From Fasciolopsis buskii (taxonomy: Eukaryota; Platyhelminthes; Trematoda; Plagiorchiida; Fasciolidae), in the NCBI GenBank assembly GCA_008360955.1, contig LUCM01006857.1, positions 104,738-168,737 on the forward strand: 64,000 bases of DNA. Reading direction: 5' to 3'. Below, piece after piece: positions 11,988 through 22,345 of this stretch. The position numbers and the translations under genes are program-made. Below the pieces are notes generated by a model. The model made no database searches. It was not told the DNA's origin and worked only from the letters and a program-made list of their open reading frames with translations. The first letter of the stretch is position 1, and each line of letters opens with the position of its first letter.

Positions 11988-12600
11988 GTATATTTCTCGA
12001 TTCGCGAGATGCATGCGCCAGGCAAGATCAATTTTTCACATAGAGGATGCACAGGAAATATGGACAATATGAATCGGGGGTGAAAGCGACCTCTAGTGAT
12101 TTAAGAGGTTTGTTTGTTTTGGTATATTTCTCGACATACGAGAGTCATGCGCAAGATAAAATCAAAATTAGGCCAGGAAGGTACAATGAAGAAATGGAAA
12201 ACGGAAACCAAACGTACAATGCAATGTGGTTTCGCCCACAGGATCATAACAGGCAATGTGGTTTTCCGAGCAGGGGGCTTTAATTCAAAGCTAAGTAATG
12301 GTTCGCAAAGATTTTTCTGTGGTTGCATTTCAGTCCTGCACTGCGAGTCACCTTGTTTGAATGCAGCAAAGGTGCGTATCGCGGGCGCAAAATATGGCTG
12401 GGGGGCAATGGCTGTCGCCGCCCGTTGGCCGGGGTACTCGATAATCAAGAGAGTTATAGGGTGGAGATGAGTATCGGTATGGATGCGATTAAGGAATGGA
12501 GATGAGCGAAAACTAGACTGGATATCAAAGAAGGCAGTATAAAACTCAAATTCTGAAGGCTCAGACCGACTAAGCAAGGAGAGCGGCGACAATGGATGGG
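11988..12600 (+). repeat. Repeat family B, copy 1 (unnamed)
   Basis: This shares long collinear similarity with 28,379-28,990, same orientation, over at least 500 bases, with many substitutions and small indels. Shared landmarks are TATATTTCTCGAC.TACGAGA, GATCATAACAGGCAATGTGG, CGCAA.GATTTTTCTGTG and GCGGGCGCAAAATATG. A shorter third copy is at 48,684-48,830. A segment with TATTTCTCG and ATGCGC.AGGCAAGATCAA occurs twice inside this copy (11,988-12,035 and 12,123-12,171), about 135 bases apart. Long minus-strand frames in copies 1 and 2 are related to each other but match no protein I know, so I do not call them genes. Confidence 0.8.
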
Positions 12601-13009
12601 TACTGTACCATCGTAATACTAATACATGAGGTTTGTTTCGAGCAATTTTGCGTTCATAAGTTCAGCTTGGTGTAGAGGTGAAGGTGGCGTTGGAAAAGAA
12701 AGGGAACTGGAGTCAAATGGGTCAATGTCTGGTGCACTCGTGTGAAGAACTGTTACCAGGAGCATTGGTATATTGCCAAATTCCGCAGATGAGAATAGAG
12801 GTTAATGAAAAACGGCGGTCATCAGCTGTTTTCGGGTGTCAATATGCATTGTGAACGTCAGTTCATATCAGATGCCAATAAAAATGCTGACCATTCGTGG
12901 GTCCTTTTTGTATGGACTTGTTAGAAGAATTTTGGGAAGGAGCGAGAGGAAGCCAGTACAAAGTGGTGCACGTGAACTTATGAGCTACAGTGCTGTTTGC
13001 CACAGCAGT
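12601..13009. other. No recognisable gene
   Basis: This lies between repeats B and D. It holds only short frames, with no recognised repeat or RNA gene. Confidence 0.4.
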
Positions 13010-13105
13010 GCTAATGGGTGGGGCTGACCGAGTGCTGGCCACCCAACCTGAAAAACACCGTTAGAGGGTGAGCGCAGGAGGTGTAATCCGCCAACCTAGT
13101 TGACA
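13010..13105 (+). repeat. Repeat family D, copy 1
   Basis: A block of about 95 bases repeated in the same orientation at 53,365-53,462. Shared text includes GGGTGGGGCTGACCGAGTGC, CACCCAACCTGA and GTAATCCGCCAACC. There are roughly a dozen differences by eye. The function is unknown. Confidence 0.85.
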
Positions 13106-13141
13106 GCATAAAGGACATTCCTCGCTAGTGTATTTAAGGAG

Positions 13142-13545
13142 TGTTCATACACATTATTTCTTTTATCTGACGCGCCTCTAGGAACAGCTTACCGCCATCC
13201 GTATATGAATATGATCACTATCCTCGGAGTTCCATATCCGAGGCTTCACGAATTTCCTCCAGATAGTTTGAGACAGTCTTCCTCCGCTCTCAGCATTTTT
13301 TGGCCATTTGTTGCCAACTGCGTGTCTCATCCAATTTGCCTGACATTCCGCCTGGTTTTCACCACTTCCATCCAATTACCGCATTATCATTCCGTGTCCT
13401 CCCTTCAGCTCAACGTTTTCGCCCATTACGCAACGCTCCCGACGTTTGGTGTCTGGCCACATATTGATATCCACCGTTGGGCTCCGTCCATGTTGTGCTC
13501 CAGAAATGAGCACATTTAGTGCAATTAAACATGAAATGACTTGTA
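13142..13545 (-). repeat. Repeat family C, copy 1 (unnamed)
   Basis: The reverse complement matches 48,938-49,335 along nearly its whole length, with shared landmarks such as TGTCTCAAACTATCTGGAGG, GGACGAAAACGTTGAG (GGGCGAAAACGTTGAG in this copy) and TAATACGATAGTTGGATGGA (TAATGCGGTAATTGGATGGA in this copy). A 60-bp indel separates two better-conserved halves. It encodes no recognised protein, although both copies have similar short frames. In both loci it lies within 1 kb of a family-B repeat, but in opposite relative orientation. Confidence 0.8.
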
Positions 13546-13798
13546 GTTCGCTGCTTTGAAACAGTCCCAGAAAACTCTTTTTGGCCATGAAAATGTTTTG
13601 CTTTTTATTGGCATACTTGTACTTTTCCCACTGCTCTGCAGCATCTCATTTCACTTTTCAATGAGCTTCTGCAAAACCGCAATATTGCTTCCACCCCTCA
13701 TCCCATTGGAATTCTATCATTTACATTTTCTGTGCATCATCCTTGCAAAAATTTGATGTTGCCTTGCGCACGCCTCCCGCAAATCGAGAAACATACAG

Positions 13799-13818
13799 TA
13801 TTATTATTATTATTATTA
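13799..13818. repeat. (ATT)n microsatellite
   Basis: A short run of about six TAT/ATT units. Confidence 0.85.
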
Positions 13819-14115
13819 AGTCGAGCAATTGAAGCAACATGAGCTTAAACTTCGGAACCTTCTGGAAACTGCACTCGTGAAAACAACGATGTACCGGTGG
13901 GGTTACTAAGAGCGTAGGGCAGATGTAGGGATGGGTGTTTATTGGATTGGCGAAAAAGACTTCTAAATTAGCACCTGAAACTCTTTGATGCAATGTTGCG
14001 GGGTAAGTGGCGCGCCTTTAACGGTTCACATGTATTGAAAGAAAAGTGTTTTGTTGGACCGAGCATGGACGAGAGTGATCTGTCAAATGTTTATTCTATA
14101 CTGCCTTGTTCTGAC

Positions 14116-15540
14116 CTATATAATTTGCAAATAACTGAGAATTTTTGCATTTTGTCCAAGGCCTGTTCGGTGATATTTGGCAAACAGGTGAGACCTCTTT
14201 TCTTGGATAACCCTGTCTCTGGGAAAGGGGATTCTTTCAAGGCATGAGCCTCTTATTCTAGGGATGAATTGGCTATCTGCTCTTAGGATGAACTCTTTCA
14301 ACTTATTAGGTATTGAATCTGCAGGGAGAGTGAGCTTTATGACATTTGGTTTGGACTGGAGTAAAAAGTTCGTAGAGTCAAAGTTGGTTCTTTGGAAGGA
14401 TCTAGCTATTCGTGACTCTGGAGAAAGGGATGGCCATTCGGAAACAAAGTACAACTGCAGAAGTGGGTGATTGGGGAGGGATTGACCTCCCCGATATCTG
14501 GTTGGATCCTTTAGGCGTTGCCCCCAAGGGTTCCGGAGGAGATCTACAAGGGGTTTTCGGAATGAAAGTTCAGTTGCATTGCTCACTGACCAGCAAATGC
14601 TCAGTGAGTTTAAGTTGCCTGTAAGCAAAGGATGGGTAGTGCTGATGAGCTTATTCAGGGGGCTTGGCAGTGTTATGAGGTCAGTGTTGTGCGTCGGGTT
14701 GCAGGCTGGAGGGCAGTAGACTGACACTAGCAGTTGTTTCAACCTTAAGAGGAAGAATATTAACCATAGGCTAACGAAAATGGTAGATCAGGGTGTGTTG
14801 ATTATTGTTAGGAGAGGTAGTTATCATGATGAGTGATTAAATCCCTTGGGCGTCCCCTGCCTGAATCTCTTCTGGTTATGGTGTACCCCGGGAAGTGGAT
14901 CCTTGAGTAAAGATTACCCTAGGTTTGCCCCATGTCTGTGAGCGTTGTGATGTGGGGATTCGTGTCAAATACTACCTGCCGGATTTTTGGGAGTTCGTTG
15001 GGAAGCCTTAGGCAGTTTGTGTGGAGACACTTAACCACATGCTCTTGAGCTGGTAGGGTACTTCTGCTATCAGCTGGTTTGTTGGTACAGCTGACAGAAA
15101 CGTCAAAAGGATAGAGTTGAGAGTGGAGAAGGCAGAGGGGATCTATATCCTCCAGCCTGGGTGGTAGTTGTACGGGAAGGTCCACCTTTACTGCATTCCG
15201 GAAACAGAATGGAGGCTTTTGAGATTTCCTCCTACCTTGCTTGTTTGCCACGATGGGACGTATATTAGAAGCCCTTTTTTAGAGTACCTTTGCTACTAGC
15301 CGATGCATCCTTTTGCAGTTTACAACCGACAAAACCATTGCACGGCAATGTCCCACGGATTTTGGGGCTTGGTTTGCTTGTTATGCATAGCACACTCTTG
15401 GTCAGCTCTAACTTCTGCTTTTGCTTTTCCTCGTTGGCCTCACTATTGGGTGGGCTGGCTGCAGCCGGGGAGTCTTTATCCATTTCTTATGCACCGGGAT
15501 GACGAGACGTCATGTTATCAAAGCCTGTTGTCGCGATAGC
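14116..15540 (-). pseudogene. LINE endonuclease and ORF1-tail remnant
   Basis: A 208-codon open part (14,116-14,742) reads as a LINE endonuclease without its N-terminus: LLVSVYCPPACN (the YRPP block), LLTGNLNSLSICW (normally LLTGDFNAPSICW) and a C-terminal linker. The catalytic GDFN block is destroyed. Further upstream on the same strand (14,919-15,251 and 15,265-15,483) lie Lys/Pro/Ser-rich pieces that could be the ORF1 tail, with lower certainty. No reverse transcriptase follows it: below 14,116 the similarity stops, so the element is 3'-truncated or deleted. Confidence 0.6.
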
Positions 15541-17584
15541 GAGGAGGAACTTTAAATTGGGGTCTTTTTCCTGAGATTTAGGCTTTCCTTTAGGCCTTTG
15601 GAGGTGGAATGATCTGTCCCAACCCACTTCATCCAACCTTTTCAGTTCTCTTCTGGATTTTGCCATTGACGAATTCGCCTCACGGGGGTCGGGTTGTTCA
15701 CCTCTTATATAAGAATTTTAAGCGTTTTTGCGGCTCCCTTTGGCCATGTGACTTGGCCGTTGATGGGAAAATAAAGGTTGGGGCGATTGAAAGCCAGTGC
15801 ATATATATCTTAAGAATAGAAGGAACGGGTTAATTTCCCCCAGAGGATCACGCTCTTTACGTATCTTGCGTTCTATACTATCTTAGCAGCGTCCACTGCG
15901 TGCTGCTTTGATATCTTACGGGCCTGTTCTGCTTCCTCCGTCGCTAGTAAGAACGTCATGATCAAGCTCTTCCGGGTGTCAACCTCATCTTTAAGACGTA
16001 TTATCGGGCGAGGCTCAGCGATTTACATCGCTTACGTTTCCAGCTCTTTGGGTCGCACTGGGTTCCCCAATGCGATACCACCACAGTATGTACGAGGGGT
16101 GAGCGGGATGGAAGATGTCTCTACTTCCCGCCTCTGGCATTCATAACTATTGAAGTGTCCACGGTCTGTGGAAGAGAGTACGGTGGGCTAAAGTACCTGT
16201 GCGCTAGGAGCAGAGGGCGTGAATGGATTTGCTAGGCCAGAGCCAAAGCAAATACTCCTAGCAGGACTTACCATTGACGACAACCGCACCGTATTTGGCA
16301 AGTTCAAGGCTTAATGTACCGCCTATAGTCAGACGTTCCCTTCCTTTTCACCCTGCACAGGTAATATATTAACGAGATACAAGCCAGAGAATGTGTCAAG
16401 GAGTGGCAGCTCACACCGGAAATGGCTTGTTTGACTTTGTTGATTGCTCTGTTTTTCGTGACTTGCCTATCCATCCCAAACTTTACTGGCGATGTCTTCT
16501 GGGCTCTGTTCGCATACCATAAATAAACTTCGTGCTACAACTGTGTCCTTATGTGGATCTTGGAGACTGTAAATGCCTTGACAGATTATTCCTGCACCCC
16601 AGTAACAATGGCAATTCTACTTTGAGACACTCCATTGTCAGCTGCTTTCTACCTGTTGTCGTGAATCAACTATGAGCATAACCTGAGTTGTTCAATAAAT
16701 CCGTATTCGGTTCGGAGCGCAAGAACTGAGGACGTCAAGGCGCGCGATGACTTCTGACGGCCTCTTTTAATTGCTTATGTTCAGTCGGCTGTCAAAACTT
16801 TGGGGTAATCAAAGGGAAAACGGGTGTTAATAGGTTCTGGATGAGTGAAGTTATTTGATTGAGGAAAGCAAACAATGCAGACTTCAACGCCAAATTTAAA
16901 TTTTTAGGAACACTTTTGCGATGAACGATGAAGAACATACTATTAGAAGTGGTCACATTGAGAAAACTGAATTTGCTCTCCAAATATGATCTTGCCATAT
17001 TTGCTAATGACAAAGATGTACTTGTACGTTCCGATGTGATTAAAACAGGAAGAAGCAAGCCTTTCATTTTTTGTCGTATTTCTGCATCGATGTTGCATTC
17101 GGCAATAGCATACTCATAGATATATGTACATATGCATGCATACAAACGCATGCATGTGTATATGCCCACGCTATGTTTGGTTTTATTTACATTTGCGTAT
17201 AGTGTAGAAAACTTTGCAGATTTTAGCTGATTTCTCATGTGCATCATGAAGCTTCTAGCTAGACTAGGACATCTACAGTGTCCTAGACTAGGTTACGCGT
17301 CAAATTTTAAAATGCAATTTCCGTACTCGGTTGTAGATATTATCATTTATGAATGATCCTGTACATCTGCGTATTTTGATCAGATGCACGAGTCTTGGTC
17401 CGGATGAGGCTGATCAACAATTCACGGCCTGATTCACCCGAATATAGACAACCTGTCTTCTGGATGGTGCTTCGAAATCTCAGTTCAACGCGTTACCCCA
17501 TTTCATAGGAACGCTGATGAAAAGCACGTTTGCCCCGCAACTTCTGCGGTGCTGTTATTGAGTTAGAAATTATCCACTATCTTT
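15541..17584. other. No recognisable gene
   Basis: I see only short frames. A stretch at 17,100-17,165 is rich in alternating purine-pyrimidine steps (ATATGTACATATGCATGCAT). The minus-strand frame at 16,792-17,247 (151 codons) matches no family I know and is AT-rich; I do not call it a gene. Confidence 0.4.
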
Positions 17585-17712
17585 TACATTTTAGCATTTA
17601 CTTCCGTTATTAGTGAAATAAAAATGTACACCATTTTTCAGCAAGGGTTTCGCGGCCAACAAAAGGCTGCCAAGTGAGGAAGTTTGCCAGTGGTGGGAGG
17701 ATTCGAACCCGC
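17585..17712 (+). repeat. Gypsy LTR 3' part with downstream primer-site-like sequence
   Basis: This resembles 63,105-63,225, the downstream part of the LTR-like sequence of element G5: CTTCCGTT.ATTAGTGAAA, GTACACCA, CGCGGCCA, GGCTGCCAA and TGGGAGGAT are shared in order. It ends in TGGTGGGAGGATTCGAACCC (from 17,691), which begins with TGG like an LTR-element primer binding site, but the distance to the T-loop is too short for a normal tRNA 3' end. It is a solo fragment without adjacent retrotransposon coding sequence. Confidence 0.55.
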
Positions 17713-17770
17713 GACTTGAGCGTTCAAATGTGACGACTTAATCCGCTTTGGCCACCGCCGGCCAAGGTGC
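17690..17770 (-). repeat. tRNA-like sequence (possible SINE head)
   Basis: On the minus strand, TGGCCAAAGCGG fits an RNA polymerase III A box and GGTTCGAATCC is a perfect B box, separated by about 30-35 bases. The flanks do not fold into a complete tRNA: the acceptor arm is missing after the T-arm, so it is a tRNA-derived repeat or pseudo-tRNA. It overlaps the LTR fragment on the other strand. Confidence 0.5.
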
Positions 17771-17779
17771 AAGGCTATC

Positions 17780-20052
17780 ACACCTTTGGTAATAAGCCTT
17801 GGCAAGTGTTCAGCTAAAAGATGGCCCAAAAAAACAAAAAACGGTGAAAAATCGGCGCCCGATAAATAAGATTGAATAAAAAGAAACTATCCTTTGGTTC
17901 CATCAAATACAATGGCCTTTGCACGCTTGTTTGGGTCCAAAAGCATGTCCGTGTGTGGCAGTCCAAAAAACAGCGTTGACATTTTGGTCCAATACGATAG
18001 ACCAACGTGGGTGAAAAAGCGAAAGTGGGCCGTAGAATACAAAGTGCTAAAATCAGTCACTCGTGACCACACCAAATGCCCGAAAAATAATATGAACTAG
18101 GAAGCTCAAGGCAGAATAAAGAAAGCTGGATTTTCACCACGTCTTGTTGTTCTCAAGGCTGAAGGTATTGGCCAGAGAATAAACCACCACCAAAATCAGC
18201 GTCGTAGTGAGGACATTCATGAAGTGTAATCAGATGTCGGAGAAGGGGACCATGGGCAAGGGCTTCTTAGTGAACTAAAGCTTTTCGCTGTGTGTACAAA
18301 CGCATACATACATTCAGCTCCTGTATGTGTTCTGTTTACTTGGGCTTTATATTACTGATATATTACTAATATTGTGTAACTTACATCCATCACCAAATAA
18401 TCCCCTGGTCAATGTAAGTTATGCAGCCGGTGGGCATACACCGATGAAGATCGTCGTAAAATACGATGAATAATTTAGACGTTATAGTAAACGGGCTCCT
18501 TTACCGACGCGAGTAGAATTGGCACAACTTTGATTGCTGCACGTAATGTAATTGGGTTTTCACTCCCATGGTATATACAACACCATAAGGCGCCTGTCAT
18601 AATCGGTGTATTACAGATACTATTTCCTCGACTGGTATCACTAGGCTCCAACCAGCGGACATAGAAGGGGACTCAACTACCAACTCGTTTAGCACAACGG
18701 AAGAAACTGATGGTAAGCACAGTCACAAAACTCCGTATTCATGATCAATTGGTGGTGGCAATAATGAGTTCTTTGTCGTGGTCTCGCACTCAACGGGCAT
18801 CGTTTTTCACCGTTTTTCCGTACCATGGTCGGCCCCTCCATACTTAGTTCCTCCAGTATTCAGCACGCAGGTTCTCAGAAAATCAATCTTCATCGAGCGC
18901 TTGCCAGCCCTTTGGTCCTCATGAAAAGTATGAGATGAAGGGCTTGGAGCTTAGTGTTCTAAGTGGCTGCGGGCTAAAAGTGCACACTCACCTAGACTTC
19001 ATATGCATTGAACGCAGATGCAATCTTTTTCCTCCTCGTAGTCAGCTCATTATCATCTACCCACCTTCCGCATGAGACGCACCAGCCCACAGTTTTACCT
19101 TTTGGTTTTCAGGGTCCAAATCCGCTCTTACGTCCTTATGTTTACAAATATTGCAGACTTCCGTCGTCACCGGTGATTCGGTGCACTCGAATTCCCTCCT
19201 TTTACCTCTACATATGGTACTTGTCATAGTTTGATAACTACGGAAACACATCTGTCGTATTGGGTCGCCGACGATTTCCATCCCCTTGTCGTCGGTTGCT
19301 CGGTGGGAAGTCGCAAATTTACGTTTTGAAGACACAGTCAGTGCGTTGAACTTGTATGGGATTCGTTTATCTGCCGGTTAACCCACGACGGCGCTCAGCC
19401 ATTCGTTGCTTTTCTCTTGGATTTTTGCGTGCCTTCTTTTCTGATATCTTAGGTACCTTGCCAGTCCATTTATTGATGCAAAGTAAACCAAAGCCATAGA
19501 ATAAGCCCACGATTTCGGATATATCTCCCACCATTTCTATAGAGTCCAGCTACTGAAATGCACCTACATTCATTACCCAGGTCTTGCGCAACTTTATCGG
19601 TTGACGGTAACCTTTAGCGAGGATTGCTTTTGTTACAGTCATAAAGAACTGTAATATTTTGTCTGCTTATTCTCAAAGATGGGCAGCTGCCGTTAGCTAC
19701 CCGTCATCCTGCATGTAACATCTCTGAGTTTTATTTGATGGTTGCGGCATCAGCCATGATATACATACATGCAACTGACCACTCAGCGTGAAATGTGTGC
19801 GCGCGGGTGAGATTTGCACCCATGGAGACACGCAAGTTGCATGACCTAGAACAACTCGCCCTCCAAGCTCGGTCCCAGCCGCTTATAGACCGTATGACGC
19901 GGCGGAGAATATGCTTCTCGAGTTCACGACAGGCTTGATTGTTTAGCCCGTTTGGATACATGACATAACTTTCCACACCAACTGTTACCTTAAAACACGC
20001 CAACAGTTAATCACCTACCATTCCCTAACTACCCAAAAAGCACGTTGCCCAC
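17780..20052. other. No recognised gene; short unassigned frames
   Basis: The stretch includes a 68-codon plus-strand frame (17,894-18,100) and a 92-codon minus-strand frame (19,057-19,335) with a CNIC..K motif. Neither resembles a family I can name. 19,735-20,005 on the minus strand has a weak tRNA-SINE look (a CCATGGGTGCAAATCTCACC block), too degenerate to call. Confidence 0.35.
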
Positions 20053-20068
20053 TGTTAAGCTCAGGTGG

Positions 20069-20613
20069 CGTCTGGGAAAGGGATGGGCACATGAATGAGC
20101 ACTTGATGTGCATGAAAATAACATTTTGCCTCCTAGAACTAGTTTTTGATAACGTATTTGTTATTTTAGCAGATATTTACTGCTATTTACTTTATCGAGT
20201 TTGTGGTCCATTTCTTTAAGTGGCCGGTTTCTCCCTGCGCGCCGCCAACTTGTCCAACCTTTTTTCTGTCGATGAGTTGCTTTCCGGTTCGCGGTACCAC
20301 GTACCTGGGGTTGCTTCGTAATTTCTTCTTAGTTAGACTAGTTATCCGTGGCAGATTTTGATTCAAAGGGATTTGGAAAGGATTTTTGCATTTTTCTGGC
20401 TTTCCCTCGATTTGATAGTGTTGTCTTAATGAAAGAGCCTTTGTTTACATATCCAGGCATGCTAACGTCCGTGAGGTCACAACCGGTGAATTACAGTAAC
20501 CGCTTCATTTTATCTGACAAGTAATTTCATAGTGAATACATATTTGTCGTTTAAAACCGCCGACTATAAGTTTTGACAGTTTCCTGTTCGCATCGACGGT
20601 CCTTCACAATGGA
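20069..20613 (+). repeat. 545-bp dispersed direct repeat, copy 1
   Basis: This is collinear with 37,455-37,999 without any indel (constant offset 17,386). I count five substitutions, so about 99% identity. It begins around GTCTGGGAAAG and ends at CACAATGGA. There is a weakly similar 15-20 bases just upstream and nothing similar downstream. No long frame, no terminal inverted repeats and no TG...CA ends are visible. The CACTA-like transposase remnant begins about 540 bases downstream of this copy but not of the other. Its identity is unknown. Confidence 0.95.
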
Positions 20614-21157
20614 CTTAATAAGTGATTGCAAAATGTTTTCCACGGTATCGCATATAGCGCACTTGGCCATGTATAGCAAACACATTATCTGTAGATGAAT
20701 AAGCAGATCTACACTTTAGTCATGCGTGACATCACAAGGTGGCGGGGAGTTCGTGCAAGAAAAAAGGCCCCCAATGCCTTACGCTTTGCTGTTTTTTGGG
20801 AGGCTACGCCATGGGAGCATCTCGTTAGATGTCCGAAGTTAGACCAGCCAAGTAAGCGCACTGCATTTCGTTGTAAAATTTAATTTATATGTCGGCCGCT
20901 ATCACTCCTTGGAGCTCCGAGATGTAAAAGTCATGGCGAAGGTGATTATCTCAGGTTCACCAAAACCTACCTCCGAGTGTTCCGCCACTCCAGACATATC
21001 AGCATCGGGACTAGGAATTTGGAGCAAGTATAAAATTCCATTCTCAGACGCTTGTATGCAAGGTACCGTGGTACCTGCGGTTCAAAGCTAGGTGCTGTCA
21101 GTAACTGGCTCCGCGTCGTCTCGGGGTGTGTAACCTTAGTGCATCTAATCTTGTTCT
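20614..21157. other. No recognisable gene
   Basis: Lies between the 545-bp repeat and the transposase remnant. It could be transposon 5' sequence, but nothing diagnostic is seen. Confidence 0.35.
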
Positions 21158-22345
21158 TTGTTACAAAAAACAATTACGGAGTACCATGTGGACGGAAGCA
21201 GTCAGCCGAGCACAGGTTATCTGCTAGAGTACCTTCGGATTGCTTCCACCCGTTTCAGGCTGACGACGGTTCAACGAAGGGGAATTTCGGAAGAAATACA
21301 GCCCCATGTGCCAAACCTTTGTCGGGACCACAAGACGTTGCTTCGAACGCCTAGAACAAGCCCCATTGTGGAGCTATCCAATGAACGCTATATACATGTG
21401 GGTCTCACAAGTATCATACGAGAGCAACTTTTAAAGCGGACCCACTGCTGGACGTCGTAACAGTGCAGCTGAATTTTGATGGTATCACGGTTTTCCGGCC
21501 ATCAAATTTGCAGCTCTGGCCCATACTTGGTTCACAGAGCTATCCTGCACACCAGTGTTCACCATCGGTTTCTACTGCGGCAAGGGCAAACCGTCATCCG
21601 TTCCAGAATTTCCTAAGGGACACCCATCTGGGCTAAAAATGGTGCTGAAAAACACCATAGAATTTGGAACCACGACTGCGCAGTGCACTCTTTATTCCGT
21701 TGTCACTGATACAAACCGTACAGGCCTTCGTCCGGCAAGTGAATGGACCGACGGGTTACTTCAATTGTGGTCGTTGCATTAGACATAAACATTACTTTCA
21801 TACGCATGTTACTTCCCCGTACGCTAAATTCAACACTCGTGATGACAGTACATTTCGCTCCCAGAGGCTTCAGTCCTTTTGTCTCCCTACCCAAAGATGT
21901 GATAACCACTTTTCCGTTGGATTGTATCAATATCGTGTGCTTCGTTGTCATGAACAAGCTCCTTGCACTTTGGTTACATGGCCCTGTGACGAATCGCTAC
22001 CATATACGTCGGTCAGACGCAAAAACCTCGATAAGCGCAATGTTGCTTGCACAAATAGCACAACCTGTGATCTTAAACGAATGTGTCGGCATGTTAATGA
22101 CGTGGACCGTTGGAAAGCCACAGAATTTTACGTGTTTTCATTGTATGATGGACCCGTATGTTTGAAGGGATTACTCTCTGATGATGTGTAAGAAAATGCC
22201 ATGTCGTTATCTGTGTCTATTTATATTTTGGGACACCTTTACCTGTATAAAATTTGCAAAAGTGTCGCGGAATCGCTTCTGCAGTAACTTTTGCAAATAT
22301 ATCTATGCTTTATGGCTCCTATAATATGGTTTACTCTGTAGACCC
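21158..22345 (+). pseudogene. CACTA (En/Spm)-like DNA transposase, frame-shifted remnant
   Basis: Pieces in different frames line up in the order I associate with animal CACTA (Tnp2-like) transposases. They are: LLRTPRTSPIVELSNERYIH (about 21,330-21,400); NFDGITVFRPSNLQLWPILG (about 21,470-21,530); FTIGFYCGKGKPSSVPEF (from about 21,555), the supply-line block before the core; the frames giving AFVRQVNGPTGYFNCGRCI (about 21,730-21,780), a GHxGxxxCxxC zinc-binding-like block; TRDDSTFRSQ (about 21,835); TTFPLDCINIVCFVVMNKLL ALWLHGP (about 21,905-21,990); and SLSVSIYILGHLYLY (about 22,203-22,250). At least four frameshifts and several stops make it inactive. No CACTR termini were found. The family call is from memory of motif order. 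Confidence 0.65.

Noticed and set aside
11840..12067. Minus-strand frame with SYLIL repeated
   Set aside because: It is the translation of the (AAGAT)n microsatellite, not a gene.
13010..13105. Hammerhead-type ribozyme in repeat D
   Set aside because: CTGACCGA and a GAAA-like stretch suggested it, but the conserved CTGATGA core and helix layout are absent.
17690..17770. Functional tRNA gene
   Set aside because: A and B boxes are good but the acceptor arm is missing and the spacing after the T-loop is too short, so only tRNA-like is claimed.
19735..20005. tRNA-derived SINE on the minus strand
   Set aside because: Only a weak B-box-like block (GGTGCAAATCTCACC) is present, with no clear A box and no second copy in the window.
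20069..20613. LTR of an unknown retrotransposon
   Set aside because: No TG...CA ends, no adjacent primer site, polypurine tract or coding sequence, and the two copies do not flank an element.
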